From assembly GCF_017876545.1 (NCBI RefSeq), contig NZ_JAGIOD010000001.1, positions 2,542,001-2,606,000 on the forward strand: DNA of 64,000 nt, written 5' to 3'. The stretch is from Brachybacterium sacelli. Its GTDB lineage: Bacteria > Actinomycetota > Actinomycetes > Actinomycetales > Dermabacteraceae. How positions within the stretch are numbered: the stretch's first letter is position 1; each line of letters begins with the position of its first letter. Below the pieces are notes generated by a model. The model saw nothing but the letters and a program-made list of their open reading frames with translations. It made no database searches and was not told the DNA's origin. This document shows positions 1 to 8,287 of this stretch, in pieces. Position numbers and translations under genes: made by a program.

Positions 1-1
1 G

Positions 2-751
2 CTGTCCCTCGGCATCGAGACCAAGGGTGGCGTGATGACCAAGCTCATCGAGCGCAACGCGGCCATCCCGACCAAGACCTCCGAGGTCTTCTCCACCGCC
101 GAGGACAACCAGCCCTCCGTGGCGATCCAGGTGTTCCAGGGCGAGCGTCAGTTCACCCGGGACAACAAGATGCTCGGCACCTTCGAGCTGACCGGCATCG
201 CCCCGGCCCCGCGCGGCATCCCGCAGGTCGAGGTCACCTTCGACATCGACTCCAACGGCATCGTGCACGTGACCGCGAAGGACCGCGGCACGAACAACGA
301 GCAGTCCATCCAGATCACCGGCGGCTCCGCCCTGTCCGACGAGGACATCGACCGCATGGTGAAGGACGCCGAGGCCCACGCCGCCGAGGACGAGGAGCGC
401 CGCAAGAACGCCGACGCCCGCAACACCCTCGAGCAGCTGGTCTACCAGGGCGAGAAGCTGCTCAAGGACAACGAGGACAAGATCGCCGACGCCGACAGGA
501 CGAAGGCCGAGGACGCGATCAAGGAGGCCAAGGACGAGCTGGCCAAGGAGGAGTCCGAGACCAGCGACCTCGAGGCCAAGCGCGACACCCTGAACGAGGC
601 CCTGCAGGCCGTCGGCACCGCGATCTACTCGCAGGCCGAGGACGGTGCCGAGGGCGCCGAGGGTGCTCCCGAGGGCGAGGCCGGCGCGTCGTCGGACGAC
701 GATGACGTGGTCGACGCGGAGATCGTGGACGAGGACGAGGAGAAGAAGTGA
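2..751 (+). CDS. dnaK: Chaperone DnaK, C-terminal part (5' end outside window)
   Basis: This is the Hsp70 chaperone that binds exposed hydrophobic peptides in an ATP-driven cycle with DnaJ and GrpE. The reading frame is open from base 2, so the gene enters from the left and the ATPase domain is missing here. The visible part begins in the substrate-binding beta domain (SLGIETKGG, then [13 protein letters not shown] and [11 protein letters not shown], all typical of DnaK). It continues through the helical lid and ends in an acidic tail rich in Asp and Glu. The stop codon overlaps the grpE start in an ATGA arrangement, so the two genes are translationally coupled. The promoter and any HspR operator of this operon lie outside the window. 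Identity is very secure. Confidence 0.98.
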   Translation: MSLGIETKGGVMTKLIERNAAIPTKTSEVFSTAEDNQPSVAIQVFQGERQFTRDNKMLGTFELTGIAPAPRGIPQVEVTFDIDSNGIVHVTAKDRGTNNEQSIQITGGSALSDEDIDRMVKDAEAHAAEDEERRKNADARNTLEQLVYQGEKLLKDNEDKIADADRTKAEDAIKEAKDELAKEESETSDLEAKRDTLNEALQAVGTAIYSQAEDGAEGAEGAPEGEAGASSDDDDVVDAEIVDEDEEKK

Positions 752-1413
752 TGACCGAGGACCGAAGCACCCCGGATGACGCCGAGCGCCCCGAGGACGA
801 GCCGAGGTTCTCCTTCACCGACAAGCGGAAGGTGAACCCGGAGGACGGCACCGTCCGTCCCTCCGGGGACACCCCCGCCGATCCGGCGCAGCCGGTGGAT
901 CCGATCGACGCCGAGGCCGCATCGCTCTACGAGCAGGCGGCCGAGGGCGGCCAGGACCCCGTCCCGGCCGATGCCGGGCGCGTCGCCGAGCTGGAGGGCA
1001 AGGTCACCGAGCTCTCCGAGGAGCTCAAGCGCGAGCAGGCCGAGTACGTCAACTCCCGTCGACGTATCGAGGCCCAGGCGGAGTCCGGCAAGGAGGCGGC
1101 CGTCGGCCGTGTCCTGACCTCGCTCATCAGCGTCCTGGACGACGTCGAGGCGGGCCGCCAGCACGGCGACATCGCCGAGGGCACCCCCTTCCAGGCGATC
1201 GCCCAGAAGCTCGAGGACACCCTCGCCACCCACGGTCTCAAGCGCTTCGGCGCCGTCGGGGAGGAGTTCGATCCGAACCTCCACGAGGCGCTCATGCACG
1301 AGGAGGCCGAGGACGTCGAGACGGCGACCATCTCGCTGGTCATCCAGCCGGGATACTCGATGAACGACCGGGTGCTGCGCCCGGCCCGCGTCGGGACCCG
1401 CGGCCCCGCCTGA
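751..1413 (+). CDS. grpE: Nucleotide exchange factor GrpE
   Basis: GrpE releases ADP from DnaK and resets the chaperone cycle in the cytoplasm. The protein has a long acidic disordered N-terminus (about 60 residues). A coiled coil follows (ELEGKVTELSEELKREQAEYVNSRRRIE). The C-terminal beta domain carries the family signature around FDPNLHEALMHEE and ends near VRPARV (here VLRPARV). The ATG at 751 overlaps the dnaK stop; a GTG one codon earlier (748) is also possible. About 220 residues is normal for actinobacterial GrpE. A strong hairpin separates it from dnaJ. Confidence 0.96.
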   Translation: MTEDRSTPDDAERPEDEPRFSFTDKRKVNPEDGTVRPSGDTPADPAQPVDPIDAEAASLYEQAAEGGQDPVPADAGRVAELEGKVTELSEELKREQAEYVNSRRRIEAQAESGKEAAVGRVLTSLISVLDDVEAGRQHGDIAEGTPFQAIAQKLEDTLATHGLKRFGAVGEEFDPNLHEALMHEEAEDVETATISLVIQPGYSMNDRVLRPARVGTRGPA

Positions 1414-1446
1414 TCCACCCGGTCCGAGCGCGACCACCCTCAAGGC

Positions 1447-1491
1447 GGTGCGGGGCCTGCCGGCCGATGACCGGCCGGCAGGCCCCGCACC
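1447..1491 (+). terminator. Perfect 19-bp hairpin between grpE and dnaJ
   Basis: The arms 1447-1465 and 1473-1491 are perfectly complementary over 19 bp (GGTGCGGGGCCTGCCGGCC and its reverse complement) with a 7-nt loop. No T-run follows. It could be a GC-rich terminator or attenuator that lowers dnaJ-hspR expression relative to dnaK-grpE, or an RNA processing/stability structure. Confidence 0.6.
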
Positions 1492-1544
1492 CGCTGAACC
1501 CCACGACCCCACGAAGTACCTGACGCTCCCGGAAGGAGACGCGC

Positions 1545-2570
1545 ATGTCCTCACAGGACTGGCTCGACAAGGACTTCTACGCGGTCCTCGGCGTCTCGAA
1601 GGACGCGAGCGCGCAGGAGATCAAGAAGGCCTACCGCACACAGGCCAGGAAGTACCACCCCGACCATCACGCCGACGACCCGAAGGCCGAGGAGAAGTTC
1701 AAGGAGATCGGCGAGGCGTACTCGGTGCTCAACGACGCCGAGCAGCGCGAGCAGTACGACGCCATCCGCGCCATGGGCTCCGGCGGCGCCCGCTTCTCCG
1801 CGGGCCAGGGAGGCCCCGGCGGCGCCGGCTTCGAAGACGTCTTCTCCTCCATGTTCGGAGGCCAGGGCGGAGGTTTCCCGGGCGGCGCGCGGCCCGGTCC
1901 CGGAGGGGCCGGCGGCGCGGCGAACCCGGACCTGGACGACATCCTGCGCATGTTCGGCCAGGGCGGCGGCACGGCCGGTTTCGCGGGCGGCGGCTTCCCG
2001 GGCGGCTCCGGCGGCGCCCCCGCGAAGGGTTCCGACCTCTCGGCCCGCACCCGCATCAGCTTCCGCGACGCCGCGCTGGGCACCGAGATCCGGCTGAACG
2101 TCGACGGACGCTCCGTGACCACCCGGATCCCCGCCGGCGTGCACGACGGGCAGAAGATCCGCCTGCGCGGCAAGGGCCGCCCCGGACCGGGTGGCGCCCC
2201 CGCGGGCGACCTGCTGCTGACCCTCGACGTCGACGAGCATCCCGTGTTCAGCAGCGAGGGTGCGAACCTGCACCTGACGCTGCCGGTCTCCTTCGACGAG
2301 GCGGTGCTCGGCACGAAGGTCTCCGTGCCCCTGCTCGACGGAGGCACCGTGACCCTCAAGGTGCCGGCGGGCACCCCCTCCGGCCGCACCCTGCGGGTGC
2401 GCGGGAAGGGACTGGTCACCAAGAAGACCACCGGCGACCTCCTGGTCACCGTGCAGGTCGCCGTCCCCACACACGTCGAGGGCAAGGCCAAGCAGGCCGT
2501 CGAGGACCTGCGCGAGGCGCTGGCCGACGAGGACCCGCGCGCCGGGCTCGCCGAGGCCGCGGCGCACTGA
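1545..2570 (+). CDS. dnaJ: DnaJ-type co-chaperone lacking the zinc-finger domain (CbpA-like, type II)
   Basis: This J-protein delivers substrates to DnaK and stimulates its ATPase. The N-terminal J domain (about residues 9-75) holds the HPD motif in KYHPDHHAD. A very long Gly/Phe-rich linker with FGGQGGGFPGG-like segments follows, then two C-terminal beta domains (from about residue 160). The CxxCxGxG zinc repeats of classical DnaJ are absent, so the 341-residue protein has the type II (DnaJB/CbpA) architecture although it sits in the dnaK operon. ATG 1545 is preceded by a good GGAAGGAG site. Hairpins flank it on both sides. It is followed by hspR. Confidence 0.93.
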   Translation: MSSQDWLDKDFYAVLGVSKDASAQEIKKAYRTQARKYHPDHHADDPKAEEKFKEIGEAYSVLNDAEQREQYDAIRAMGSGGARFSAGQGGPGGAGFEDVFSSMFGGQGGGFPGGARPGPGGAGGAANPDLDDILRMFGQGGGTAGFAGGGFPGGSGGAPAKGSDLSARTRISFRDAALGTEIRLNVDGRSVTTRIPAGVHDGQKIRLRGKGRPGPGGAPAGDLLLTLDVDEHPVFSSEGANLHLTLPVSFDEAVLGTKVSVPLLDGGTVTLKVPAGTPSGRTLRVRGKGLVTKKTTGDLLVTVQVAVPTHVEGKAKQAVEDLREALADEDPRAGLAEAAAH

Positions 2571-2582
2571 GCTCCGCAACGC

Positions 2583-2608
2583 GCGGCCCGGTCATCTCAC
2601 CGGGCCGC
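2583..2608 (+). terminator. Hairpin between dnaJ and hspR
   Basis: Ten-bp perfect arms, GCGGCCCGGT at 2583-2592 and ACCGGGCCGC at 2599-2608, with a 6-nt loop and no T-run. It lies just after the dnaJ stop and may limit read-through into hspR. Confidence 0.45.
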
Positions 2609-2676
2609 GGCCCGCGACGTGGGAGAGTGGAAGGCGCAGGCAGCGGTCGCACGACACGCAGGAAGGAGCACCGGAC

Positions 2677-3114
2677 ATGGCAGCCCAGCACCGCATCGAC
2701 GAGCGAGCTCCCGTGTTCGTCATCTCCGTGGCGGCCGAGCTCTCGGGGATGCACCCCCAGACCCTGCGCCAGTACGACCGCATCGGACTGGTCTCCCCGC
2801 AGCGCACCCGTGGCCGCGGTCGCCGCTACAGCGCGCGCGACGTGGCCGCACTGCGCGAGGTGCAGCGGCTCTCCCAGGACGAGGGCATCAACCTCGCCGG
2901 GATCAAGCGGATCCTCGAGCTGCAGGACGAGGTCAGCGACCTCGCCGAGCAGCTCGAGAGCGTCCAGGAGTCCCTCGACTCCCTGACCCCCGCCCAACGG
3001 CGCGTCTTCGCCGCGGACCGCGACGGGGAGATCAGCGCACTGCGTCGGGGCGAGCGTCCCCGGCGGCGCGAGGCGGGAGCGCTCGTGCTGTGGCGCCCCC
3101 AGCGTCGGCGCTGA
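2677..3114 (+). CDS. hspR: HspR, MerR-family heat-shock repressor
   Basis: HspR represses dnaK and clpB-type operons by binding HAIR inverted repeats, and uses DnaK as co-repressor in Streptomyces and Mycobacterium. The N-terminus carries a MerR winged helix (VFVISVAAELSGMHPQTLRQYDRIGL, residues about 13-38, then RRYSARDVAALREVQRLS). A coiled-coil region (LELQDEVSDLAEQLESVQESL) and a basic tail follow. About 145 residues matches the family. ATG 2677 has AGGAAGGAG upstream. It is the last gene of the dnaK operon. Its 3' end overlaps the convergent glycosyltransferase gene by 83 nt. A HAIR-like site in front of clpB at 34062 is a likely target. Confidence 0.95.
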   Translation: MAAQHRIDERAPVFVISVAAELSGMHPQTLRQYDRIGLVSPQRTRGRGRRYSARDVAALREVQRLSQDEGINLAGIKRILELQDEVSDLAEQLESVQESLDSLTPAQRRVFAADRDGEISALRRGERPRRREAGALVLWRPQRRR

Positions 3115-4288
3115 GGGTCCGCGTCCGCCGGTGCGGGCGCACTCCCGTGACCCGGTAGATCTCCTGCAGATCCCGGGCGACCTGACCGAGGTCCACGTCC
3201 TGGGCGGCCCGGCGCCCCGCGGCGGTGAGATCCTTCAGCTCACCGGCCAGCAGCGCCGACAGGTGGGCGGCGACGTCCCCGGCGAATCCCGGGCCGTCCC
3301 CGGCGACCTGGTGCGTGAGCACCCCGTCGGGCATCCGGTCGCGGTACAGGGGGATCGCGCGCACCAGCGCGGGCACCTCGCAGGCCAGCGCCTCCCACAG
3401 CACGATCCCCTCGGTCTCCTCCTTGGTCAGGAAGCAGAAGGCGTCGGCGCCGCAGTAGGACTCCCGCAGTTGCTCCGCGCTGACGTACCCGGGGAACAGG
3501 GCGTTGGCGGGCGCGGTGGCCAGCGCGCGCTGGACGTCGGCCGTCAGCAGCCGTTCATCGGTGCGCCCGTACCAGACGAAGGTCACCTCGGGCAGTCGGC
3601 GGGCGACCTCCACCCAGTCCAGGATCCCCTTGCGCACCAGCTGCATGCCCACGCTGAGCACCACCGTGGCGTCCTCGGGGAGGCCCAGGGACTCCCGCAG
3701 CCTCGCGCGGGCGGAGGGATCGGGGCGGAAGAACGTGGTGTCGACCCCGTTGGAGAGCACGTGGACCGGCGCGGAGATGCCGTACTTCGGCGCCGCGATC
3801 AGCTCGCGGGAGTACTCGCTGGGGGTCACCACGGCGTCCCCTCGGCGGTACAGATGCGCGATCCAGCGGCGGAAGGTGGGGGCGAGGGCATTGGCGCCCG
3901 GGAAGGAGTCGCGGAAGTCGTCCTCGGTCGAGTGCGCCCACATCAGCACCGGGCGACGCCACACTCGGGCCCACCGCGCGATCAGCGGCGTGTCCGGGAA
4001 CGGGGTGTTCAGGTGTACGACGTCGAAGGGGCGCAGGGGGTTGGTGACCACTCGGTGCCCCAGGGAGAGCACCGCGGTCTCCTGATGGCGCATCGCGGCA
4101 CCGATGCCGGACTCGCGGGCGAGGCTCGACAGGCCGCGGGGCATCAGCACCCGCAGCGGCTCGCCGGCGCGCACGTTGCGGCGCGGCTGGCGGCCCGGCA
4201 GCACCGAATGGAGCGTCTTCTCGAGCCGGCGCGCGGCACGCTCCCAGGGCCGACGGGGGCGCCTGACGGCGCGGGTCTTCATGTACAT
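3032..4288 (-). CDS. GT4-family glycosyltransferase
   Basis: This is a predicted retaining GT-B glycosyltransferase, probably acting on a membrane glycolipid at the cytoplasmic face. After a basic N-terminus (MYMKTRAVRRPRRPWERAARR) come the acceptor domain (HLNTPFPDTPL, TPSEYSRELI, LSNGVDTTFFRPD) and a nucleotide-sugar domain. The latter has VLSVGMQLVRKG and the E-x7-E signature EETEGIVLWEALA (about residue 310). ATG 4288 has GGAGAA upstream. It is the last gene of a three-gene minus-strand operon, 13 nt after the VTT gene. Its last 27 codons, a basic low-complexity tail, overlap hspR on the other strand. The sugar donor and acceptor cannot be told from sequence. Confidence 0.85.
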   Translation of the reverse strand: MYMKTRAVRRPRRPWERAARRLEKTLHSVLPGRQPRRNVRAGEPLRVLMPRGLSSLARESGIGAAMRHQETAVLSLGHRVVTNPLRPFDVVHLNTPFPDTPLIARWARVWRRPVLMWAHSTEDDFRDSFPGANALAPTFRRWIAHLYRRGDAVVTPSEYSRELIAAPKYGISAPVHVLSNGVDTTFFRPDPSARARLRESLGLPEDATVVLSVGMQLVRKGILDWVEVARRLPEVTFVWYGRTDERLLTADVQRALATAPANALFPGYVSAEQLRESYCGADAFCFLTKEETEGIVLWEALACEVPALVRAIPLYRDRMPDGVLTHQVAGDGPGFAGDVAAHLSALLAGELKDLTAAGRRAAQDVDLGQVARDLQEIYRVTGVRPHRRTRTLSADAGGATARALPPRAAGDARPDAVR

Positions 4289-4301
4289 GGTGGTTCTCCG
4301 T

Positions 4302-4997
4302 TCACCAGGGCAGGAAGCGCAGGATGACTGCGCTGACCCCGAGGCCGTACGCGATCAGGGCCCACGGCTTGCACAGCAGGATGATCAGGGCATAGGTGCG
4401 CCAGCGCATACGGGTGGTGCCAGCGATGTAGCAGAGCAGGTCGTCCGGGGCGATCGGCAGGGCGATCGCGAGCGCGAAGGCCCGCGTGAAGTGGGCGTTG
4501 CGGGTCCAGCCCAGGAACTTCTCGACCGTCCTGGTGGGGAAGATCCGCTCGATCAGGGCGAGCCCGACGTGGCGGGCGATGAGGAAGTTCAGCAGGGAGC
4601 CGGCGCACACGGCGAGATAGTTGTACAGCGTCCCCTCGACCGCGCCGAACAGGACGGGACCGGCGATGACCAGCAGGCCGCCGGGGACGATGGGGAACAC
4701 CACCGAGGCGGCGGAGACGACGAGGAAGACGATCGGGCCCCAGGCACCCAGCGAATCGATGAACGCCTGCAGGTTCTCCAGCGATTGCAGCACCCCGGTC
4801 TGCAGACCCCAGGCCACCAGGCCGATGCTGACGGCGAGGCCCAGCAGCGGCGACAGCTTGGCCGCGAAGCGCAGGGGGTCGCGACGCGGCGGCGCAGCGT
4901 GCTCCGCGGGGACGCGCGGCGTGGTGCGGGTGGGCGCCTCCTGCACCGAGCGGTGCGGAGCGGACACGACGGGCACGGAGCCGGTCAGGGTGCTCAT
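4302..4997 (-). CDS. VTT/DedA-type (TVP38/TMEM64) integral membrane protein
   Basis: This polytopic membrane protein belongs to the SNARE-associated/VTT family; relatives act as lipid or undecaprenyl-phosphate transporters, though function varies. A 45-residue proline-rich cytoplasmic N-terminus is followed by several hydrophobic helices. The VTT core includes the FPIVPGGLLVIAGPVLFG re-entrant loop and LPIAPDDLLCYIAG, with a conserved basic residue in between (NFLIARHVG). It lies between two GT4 genes: its ATG overlaps the upstream glycosyltransferase stop (ATGA) and the next gene follows after 13 nt. This context suggests a role in lipid or lipid-linked sugar movement, which is inference. 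Confidence 0.85.
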   Translation of the reverse strand: MSTLTGSVPVVSAPHRSVQEAPTRTTPRVPAEHAAPPRRDPLRFAAKLSPLLGLAVSIGLVAWGLQTGVLQSLENLQAFIDSLGAWGPIVFLVVSAASVVFPIVPGGLLVIAGPVLFGAVEGTLYNYLAVCAGSLLNFLIARHVGLALIERIFPTRTVEKFLGWTRNAHFTRAFALAIALPIAPDDLLCYIAGTTRMRWRTYALIILLCKPWALIAYGLGVSAVILRFLPW

Positions 4998-6358
4998 GCC
5001 GCCACGGCCTTCGTGGCGATGATCTGCGGCGAGCGGCGCCGCAGGACCTGCTGGTACACCGCGAGCACGGCGCGCCCGAACTCCGAGGCGCCGCAGGTGG
5101 CACGTGCGTGCTCGGCGGCCTCCGCGGACATCGTGCGCCGCAGGGCCGGATCATCCAGCAAGGTCTCGAGCCGGGCCGAGAACTCGGCCGAGGTCTCGTA
5201 CTGCCAGCCGGTGCGTCCCGCGATCACGACGCTGGCCAGGGAGGGATCCCGACGGCACAGCAGCGGCAGGCCGCTGGCCAGGGCCTCGATGAAGGTCAGG
5301 CCCTGGGTCTCGCTGCGCGAGGCGCTGACGAAGGCGTCGCCGATGCGGTACCAGCGCTGCACCTCGGCGGGATCGACCACCCCGGCGAAGCGGACGCGAT
5401 CGGCGATCCCGAGCGCCTCGGCGTGGGCCTCGAGCTCCTCGCGATACGGCCCCTCGCCCACCAGCACCAGCACGGTGTCCTCACGGTCGGCGGCCGCGAC
5501 CAGGTCCAGCACCTCGTCGAGGTTCTTCTCCTTGGCCAGGCGGCACACGGAGACCAGCACCTTCTGCTCGGCGGTGATGCAGAGGCGCTCGCGCAGCGCG
5601 GCGACGTCGGCGCGCTCGGCCGCGGAGCGGGCGGGGCGGAAGCGCTGCAGGTCGAGCCCGGTGGGGACGACGTGGAGGGGACGATGCACCCCGTACCCGT
5701 CCAGCAGTCGCGCCACCTTCGCGGTCGGCGCGATGACGGCGTCGGTCCCCGCCAGCACGCGGCGCGAGAAGGTCGCGACGACCTTCCGGCCGACGGTGCG
5801 GCTGGGGGAGTAGTAATGGGTGTAGTCCTCGTAGATCGTGTGGTACGTGTGCACCAGCGGCGCCCCGAGGGTCCTGGCGATCCGCCGTGCCCACACGTGC
5901 GTGGAGAACTCGCACTGGGAATGGATGACGTCCGGTCCCCAGCGCACGATCTCGCGCAGCACCCGGCGGCTGCCCGGCATCCCGATGCGCGCCCGGTCGT
6001 AGAACAGCCCCGCCGAGACGGAGCCGATCCGGTAGACGCCCTCCTCGCTGCGGGTGCGCATCCCCTGCGAGAGGGTCAGCACACGGACGTCGCAGCCGAG
6101 GGCGAGCAGCTCACGCCGCAGCGTCGCCACGGAGGCCACGACGCCGTTGACGACGGGTTCCCACCAATCGGTGGTCAGCAGCACGCGCACGGGGCGCTGC
6201 GGGGTGCCGGTCCGCTCGGCGGGGCGCATCCTGGTCAGGTTCACCCCTGAAGACTCGCACCCGTGGACGCTCACGGCGTCCTCCGAGCGGATGAACGGGG
6301 TCAGCCTCCGGTCTGATCCTCGCTCCACGCACTCCGTGCGGATTGTCGTCGACCTCAT
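4994..6358 (-). CDS. GT4-family glycosyltransferase (diacylglycerol/mannosyl-transferase-like)
   Basis: This is a GT-B enzyme resembling alpha-glucosyl or alpha-mannosyl transferases that decorate diacylglycerol or phosphatidylinositol lipids. The fold starts near residue 55 (VRVLLTTDWWEPVVNGV, the N-terminal glycine loop). It continues with HTYHTIYEDYTHYY, VVPTGLDLQRFRP, VSVCRLAKEKNLDEVL and the donor-site E-x7-E in SRSETQGLTFIEALASG. The start at 6358 is supported by a TAATCT box exactly 6 nt upstream (leaderless); this gives about 54 extra residues that are not conserved-looking. ATG 6229 (MRPAERTG) is an alternative. It is the first gene of the operon and overlaps the VTT gene by 4 nt. 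Confidence 0.86.
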   Translation of the reverse strand: MRSTTIRTECVERGSDRRLTPFIRSEDAVSVHGCESSGVNLTRMRPAERTGTPQRPVRVLLTTDWWEPVVNGVVASVATLRRELLALGCDVRVLTLSQGMRTRSEEGVYRIGSVSAGLFYDRARIGMPGSRRVLREIVRWGPDVIHSQCEFSTHVWARRIARTLGAPLVHTYHTIYEDYTHYYSPSRTVGRKVVATFSRRVLAGTDAVIAPTAKVARLLDGYGVHRPLHVVPTGLDLQRFRPARSAAERADVAALRERLCITAEQKVLVSVCRLAKEKNLDEVLDLVAAADREDTVLVLVGEGPYREELEAHAEALGIADRVRFAGVVDPAEVQRWYRIGDAFVSASRSETQGLTFIEALASGLPLLCRRDPSLASVVIAGRTGWQYETSAEFSARLETLLDDPALRRTMSAEAAEHARATCGASEFGRAVLAVYQQVLRRRSPQIIATKAVAA

Positions 6359-6364
6359 GGTTCG

Positions 6365-6370
6365 AGATTA
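6365..6370 (-). promoter_or_regulatory. -10 box TAATCT, leaderless start for the GT4 operon
   Basis: TAATCT ends 6 nt before ATG 6358, placing the transcription start at the initiation codon. This is the reason for choosing the long form of the protein. Confidence 0.5.
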
Positions 6371-6436
6371 CGACTGCAGGTCGGGCGGGGCGACGGGGCG
6401 CGCCCGACAGGTCGCGGAGTGTTCCCCCCTGGTGTT

Positions 6437-6919
6437 TCAGCCCTTCACCTGGTAATGGGCTGTGAGCGACGCGGAGGCCAGCTGCTGGGTGAACAGGGCG
6501 AAGCGGGTGCCGACGTGCGGGGCCTCCGGGTCGGCGCCGAGGCTCTCGACCGGCAGGGCGTGCACGGTGAACACGTAGCGGTGCGAGGGGCCGGCGGGCG
6601 GCTCGGGGCCGTCGTAGCCGACCTTCCCGAAGTCGTTGACGGCCTGCTGGAGGCCGGGTTCGTCGCGGTCCACCCCCAGCGGCAGGGAGGTGGTGTCCGC
6701 GGGGAGGTCCCAGGCGATCCAGTGCCAGAACCCGGAGCCGGTGGGGGCGTCCGGGTCGAAGAGCGTGAGCGCGTAGGAGCGCGTGCCCTCCGGGGCGCCG
6801 GACCAGGTGAGGTCGGGGGAGAGGTTCTCGCCGCCGAGGTTCTCCACCAGCTGCTGGGGAGCGACCACGCTGCCGTCGGGGGTCGCGGACGAGGTCAGGG
6901 TGAACGTCGCTGTGCTCAT
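6437..6919 (-). CDS. YbhB/YbcL-family PEBP (Raf-kinase-inhibitor-like) protein
   Basis: This is a phosphatidylethanolamine-binding-protein fold of 160 residues; the bacterial members have no settled function. Visible family blocks are NLSPDLTWSGAPEGTRSYALTLFDPDAPTG (residues about 32-61), the WHWIAWDLP segment, and GYDGPEPPAGPSHRYVFTVHAL, which line the ligand pocket. No signal peptide is present, so it is probably cytoplasmic. A TACCCT box lies 7 nt upstream of the ATG with no Shine-Dalgarno, suggesting a leaderless monocistronic mRNA. Confidence 0.9.
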   Translation of the reverse strand: MSTATFTLTSSATPDGSVVAPQQLVENLGGENLSPDLTWSGAPEGTRSYALTLFDPDAPTGSGFWHWIAWDLPADTTSLPLGVDRDEPGLQQAVNDFGKVGYDGPEPPAGPSHRYVFTVHALPVESLGADPEAPHVGTRFALFTQQLASASLTAHYQVKG

Positions 6920-6926
6920 ACCGGTC

Positions 6927-6932
6927 AGGGTA
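6927..6932 (-). promoter_or_regulatory. -10 box TACCCT, leaderless start of the PEBP gene
   Basis: TACCCT on the minus strand lies 7 nt from ATG 6919; no ribosome binding site is visible. Confidence 0.5.
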
Positions 6933-6991
6933 GGGACGTCACCGGAGGATGTCGACCGCCGCGGGGATCGGCACGGTCCGGGTGCGGCGGC

Positions 6992-8266
6992 TCAGAAGCC
7001 GTCGGCCGACGGCCGCGGGTAGTGCTGCAGGAACTTCTTGACCTGGTTGGCCTTCGCCGCGAGCACGTAGAGACGGCGCCTGATCCCCTCGACGGAATAG
7101 GCGAGCGGGTTGACGGTACGGCGACGACCGATCTCCCGGACCCGCGCGCGCAGGTCCGGGTCGATGAGATAACGGCGCAGCAGGAACCACGGCACGATCG
7201 AGTAGAGGACCTCCTCGCGCGGCACCATCCGGGTGATCCCGCGGTCCTCGACGAGATCGGCGACCACGGGCTCGGCGACGTTCGCGCCGGCCGCGGTCAT
7301 GTAGTGGTTGTTACGACCGATGCGGGGGTTGACCTCGAAGAACTTCGCCGTGCCGTCGCGCGGGTCGATCTTCACGTCGAAGTTCGCGTAGCCCCGGTAC
7401 CCCGTGTGCTCGAGGAAGCGCACCGACTGCTCGAACACCTCGGGCAGATCGGTGGTGTACATCGCGGCCGGGTTCCCGAGGGCTCCGGGGGTGTGCTCCT
7501 CGAGCAGCACCTGCGCCCCGCCCAGCAGGGTCACCTCGCCACGGGTGTCCACGTACGCGGTCACCGACAGCATCGCCGTGTCATCCCCCGGGATCATCTC
7601 CTGGAGCACGAAGCGGTCGCGGTACCCGGCCGCGGTCAGCCGCTCGATCAGGTCCACCAGCTGGGGTCGGTCCGCGATCTCGAAGACCTTGCGCTTGCCC
7701 GGGAAGGAGACCGCGTTGTACGCCGAGGAGCGGGAGGCCTTCGCGACCAGCGGCCAGCCCAGGTCCAGCTCCGGGACCTCCGGTGCGGAGCCGTCGCCGA
7801 AGTCGAGCACGACGGTGCGCGGGGTGGGCACGCCGATCTCGGTGCACCGCTCGGAGAAGATCGCCTTGTCGGCGACTGCGCGCAGCACGTCATCGCCGAG
7901 CAGGGGCAGGTGGTAGTACTCGCCGAGGCGCTCGCGGTGCGCGGCCAGCAGGGCGACCAGGAAGTCGGCGTTGGCCAGCAGCACCGGGCGGGCGCCGCCG
8001 GGCCGGGAGGCCTTGTCGGCCCCGATCTGCACGAGCGCCTCGATCATCTGCCCCTCGGTGGCGGCCATGCCGAGCTCGTGGGTGCGCAGGATCGTGGAGT
8101 GGGCGACGGGGCCGGCGACCTTGCGGGTCACGACCGTGGCAGTCGTGCCGTACTTCTCGTGGAAGGCACGGGCGAGGGCGTAGATCCCGATGTCCCCGCC
8201 GAGCAGCACCAGGTCCACCCCCGGGGTGGGGACGGCGGCGAAGGGGTGGGAGGGGGTGTCGGGCAT
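6992..8266 (-). CDS. ATP-grasp carboxylate-amine ligase, copy 1 (candidate peptidoglycan cross-bridge D-amino-acid ligase)
   Basis: This is an ATP-grasp enzyme of 424 residues that should form an amide bond through an acyl-phosphate. The N-terminus has a Rossmann-like pre-ATP-grasp domain (VDLVLLGGDIGIYALARAFHEKYG). The central part binds ATP (GWPLVAKASRSSAYN, FVLQEMIPGDD). The metal-binding motif is KFFEVNPRIGRNNHYMTAAG (about residues 311-330). Its length and the NPR-GR-N-Y-TAAG pattern recall D-aspartate ligases (Asl) of Enterococcus and related Gram-positives. GGAAGGATC precedes the ATG. It lies 21 nt downstream of a paralogue with the same layout, so the pair is probably an operon made by duplication. 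The substrate is not shown by sequence. Confidence 0.82.
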   Translation of the reverse strand: MPDTPSHPFAAVPTPGVDLVLLGGDIGIYALARAFHEKYGTTATVVTRKVAGPVAHSTILRTHELGMAATEGQMIEALVQIGADKASRPGGARPVLLANADFLVALLAAHRERLGEYYHLPLLGDDVLRAVADKAIFSERCTEIGVPTPRTVVLDFGDGSAPEVPELDLGWPLVAKASRSSAYNAVSFPGKRKVFEIADRPQLVDLIERLTAAGYRDRFVLQEMIPGDDTAMLSVTAYVDTRGEVTLLGGAQVLLEEHTPGALGNPAAMYTTDLPEVFEQSVRFLEHTGYRGYANFDVKIDPRDGTAKFFEVNPRIGRNNHYMTAAGANVAEPVVADLVEDRGITRMVPREEVLYSIVPWFLLRRYLIDPDLRARVREIGRRRTVNPLAYSVEGIRRRLYVLAAKANQVKKFLQHYPRPSADGF

Positions 8267-8287
8267 CGGGCAGGATCCTTCCCGGGC

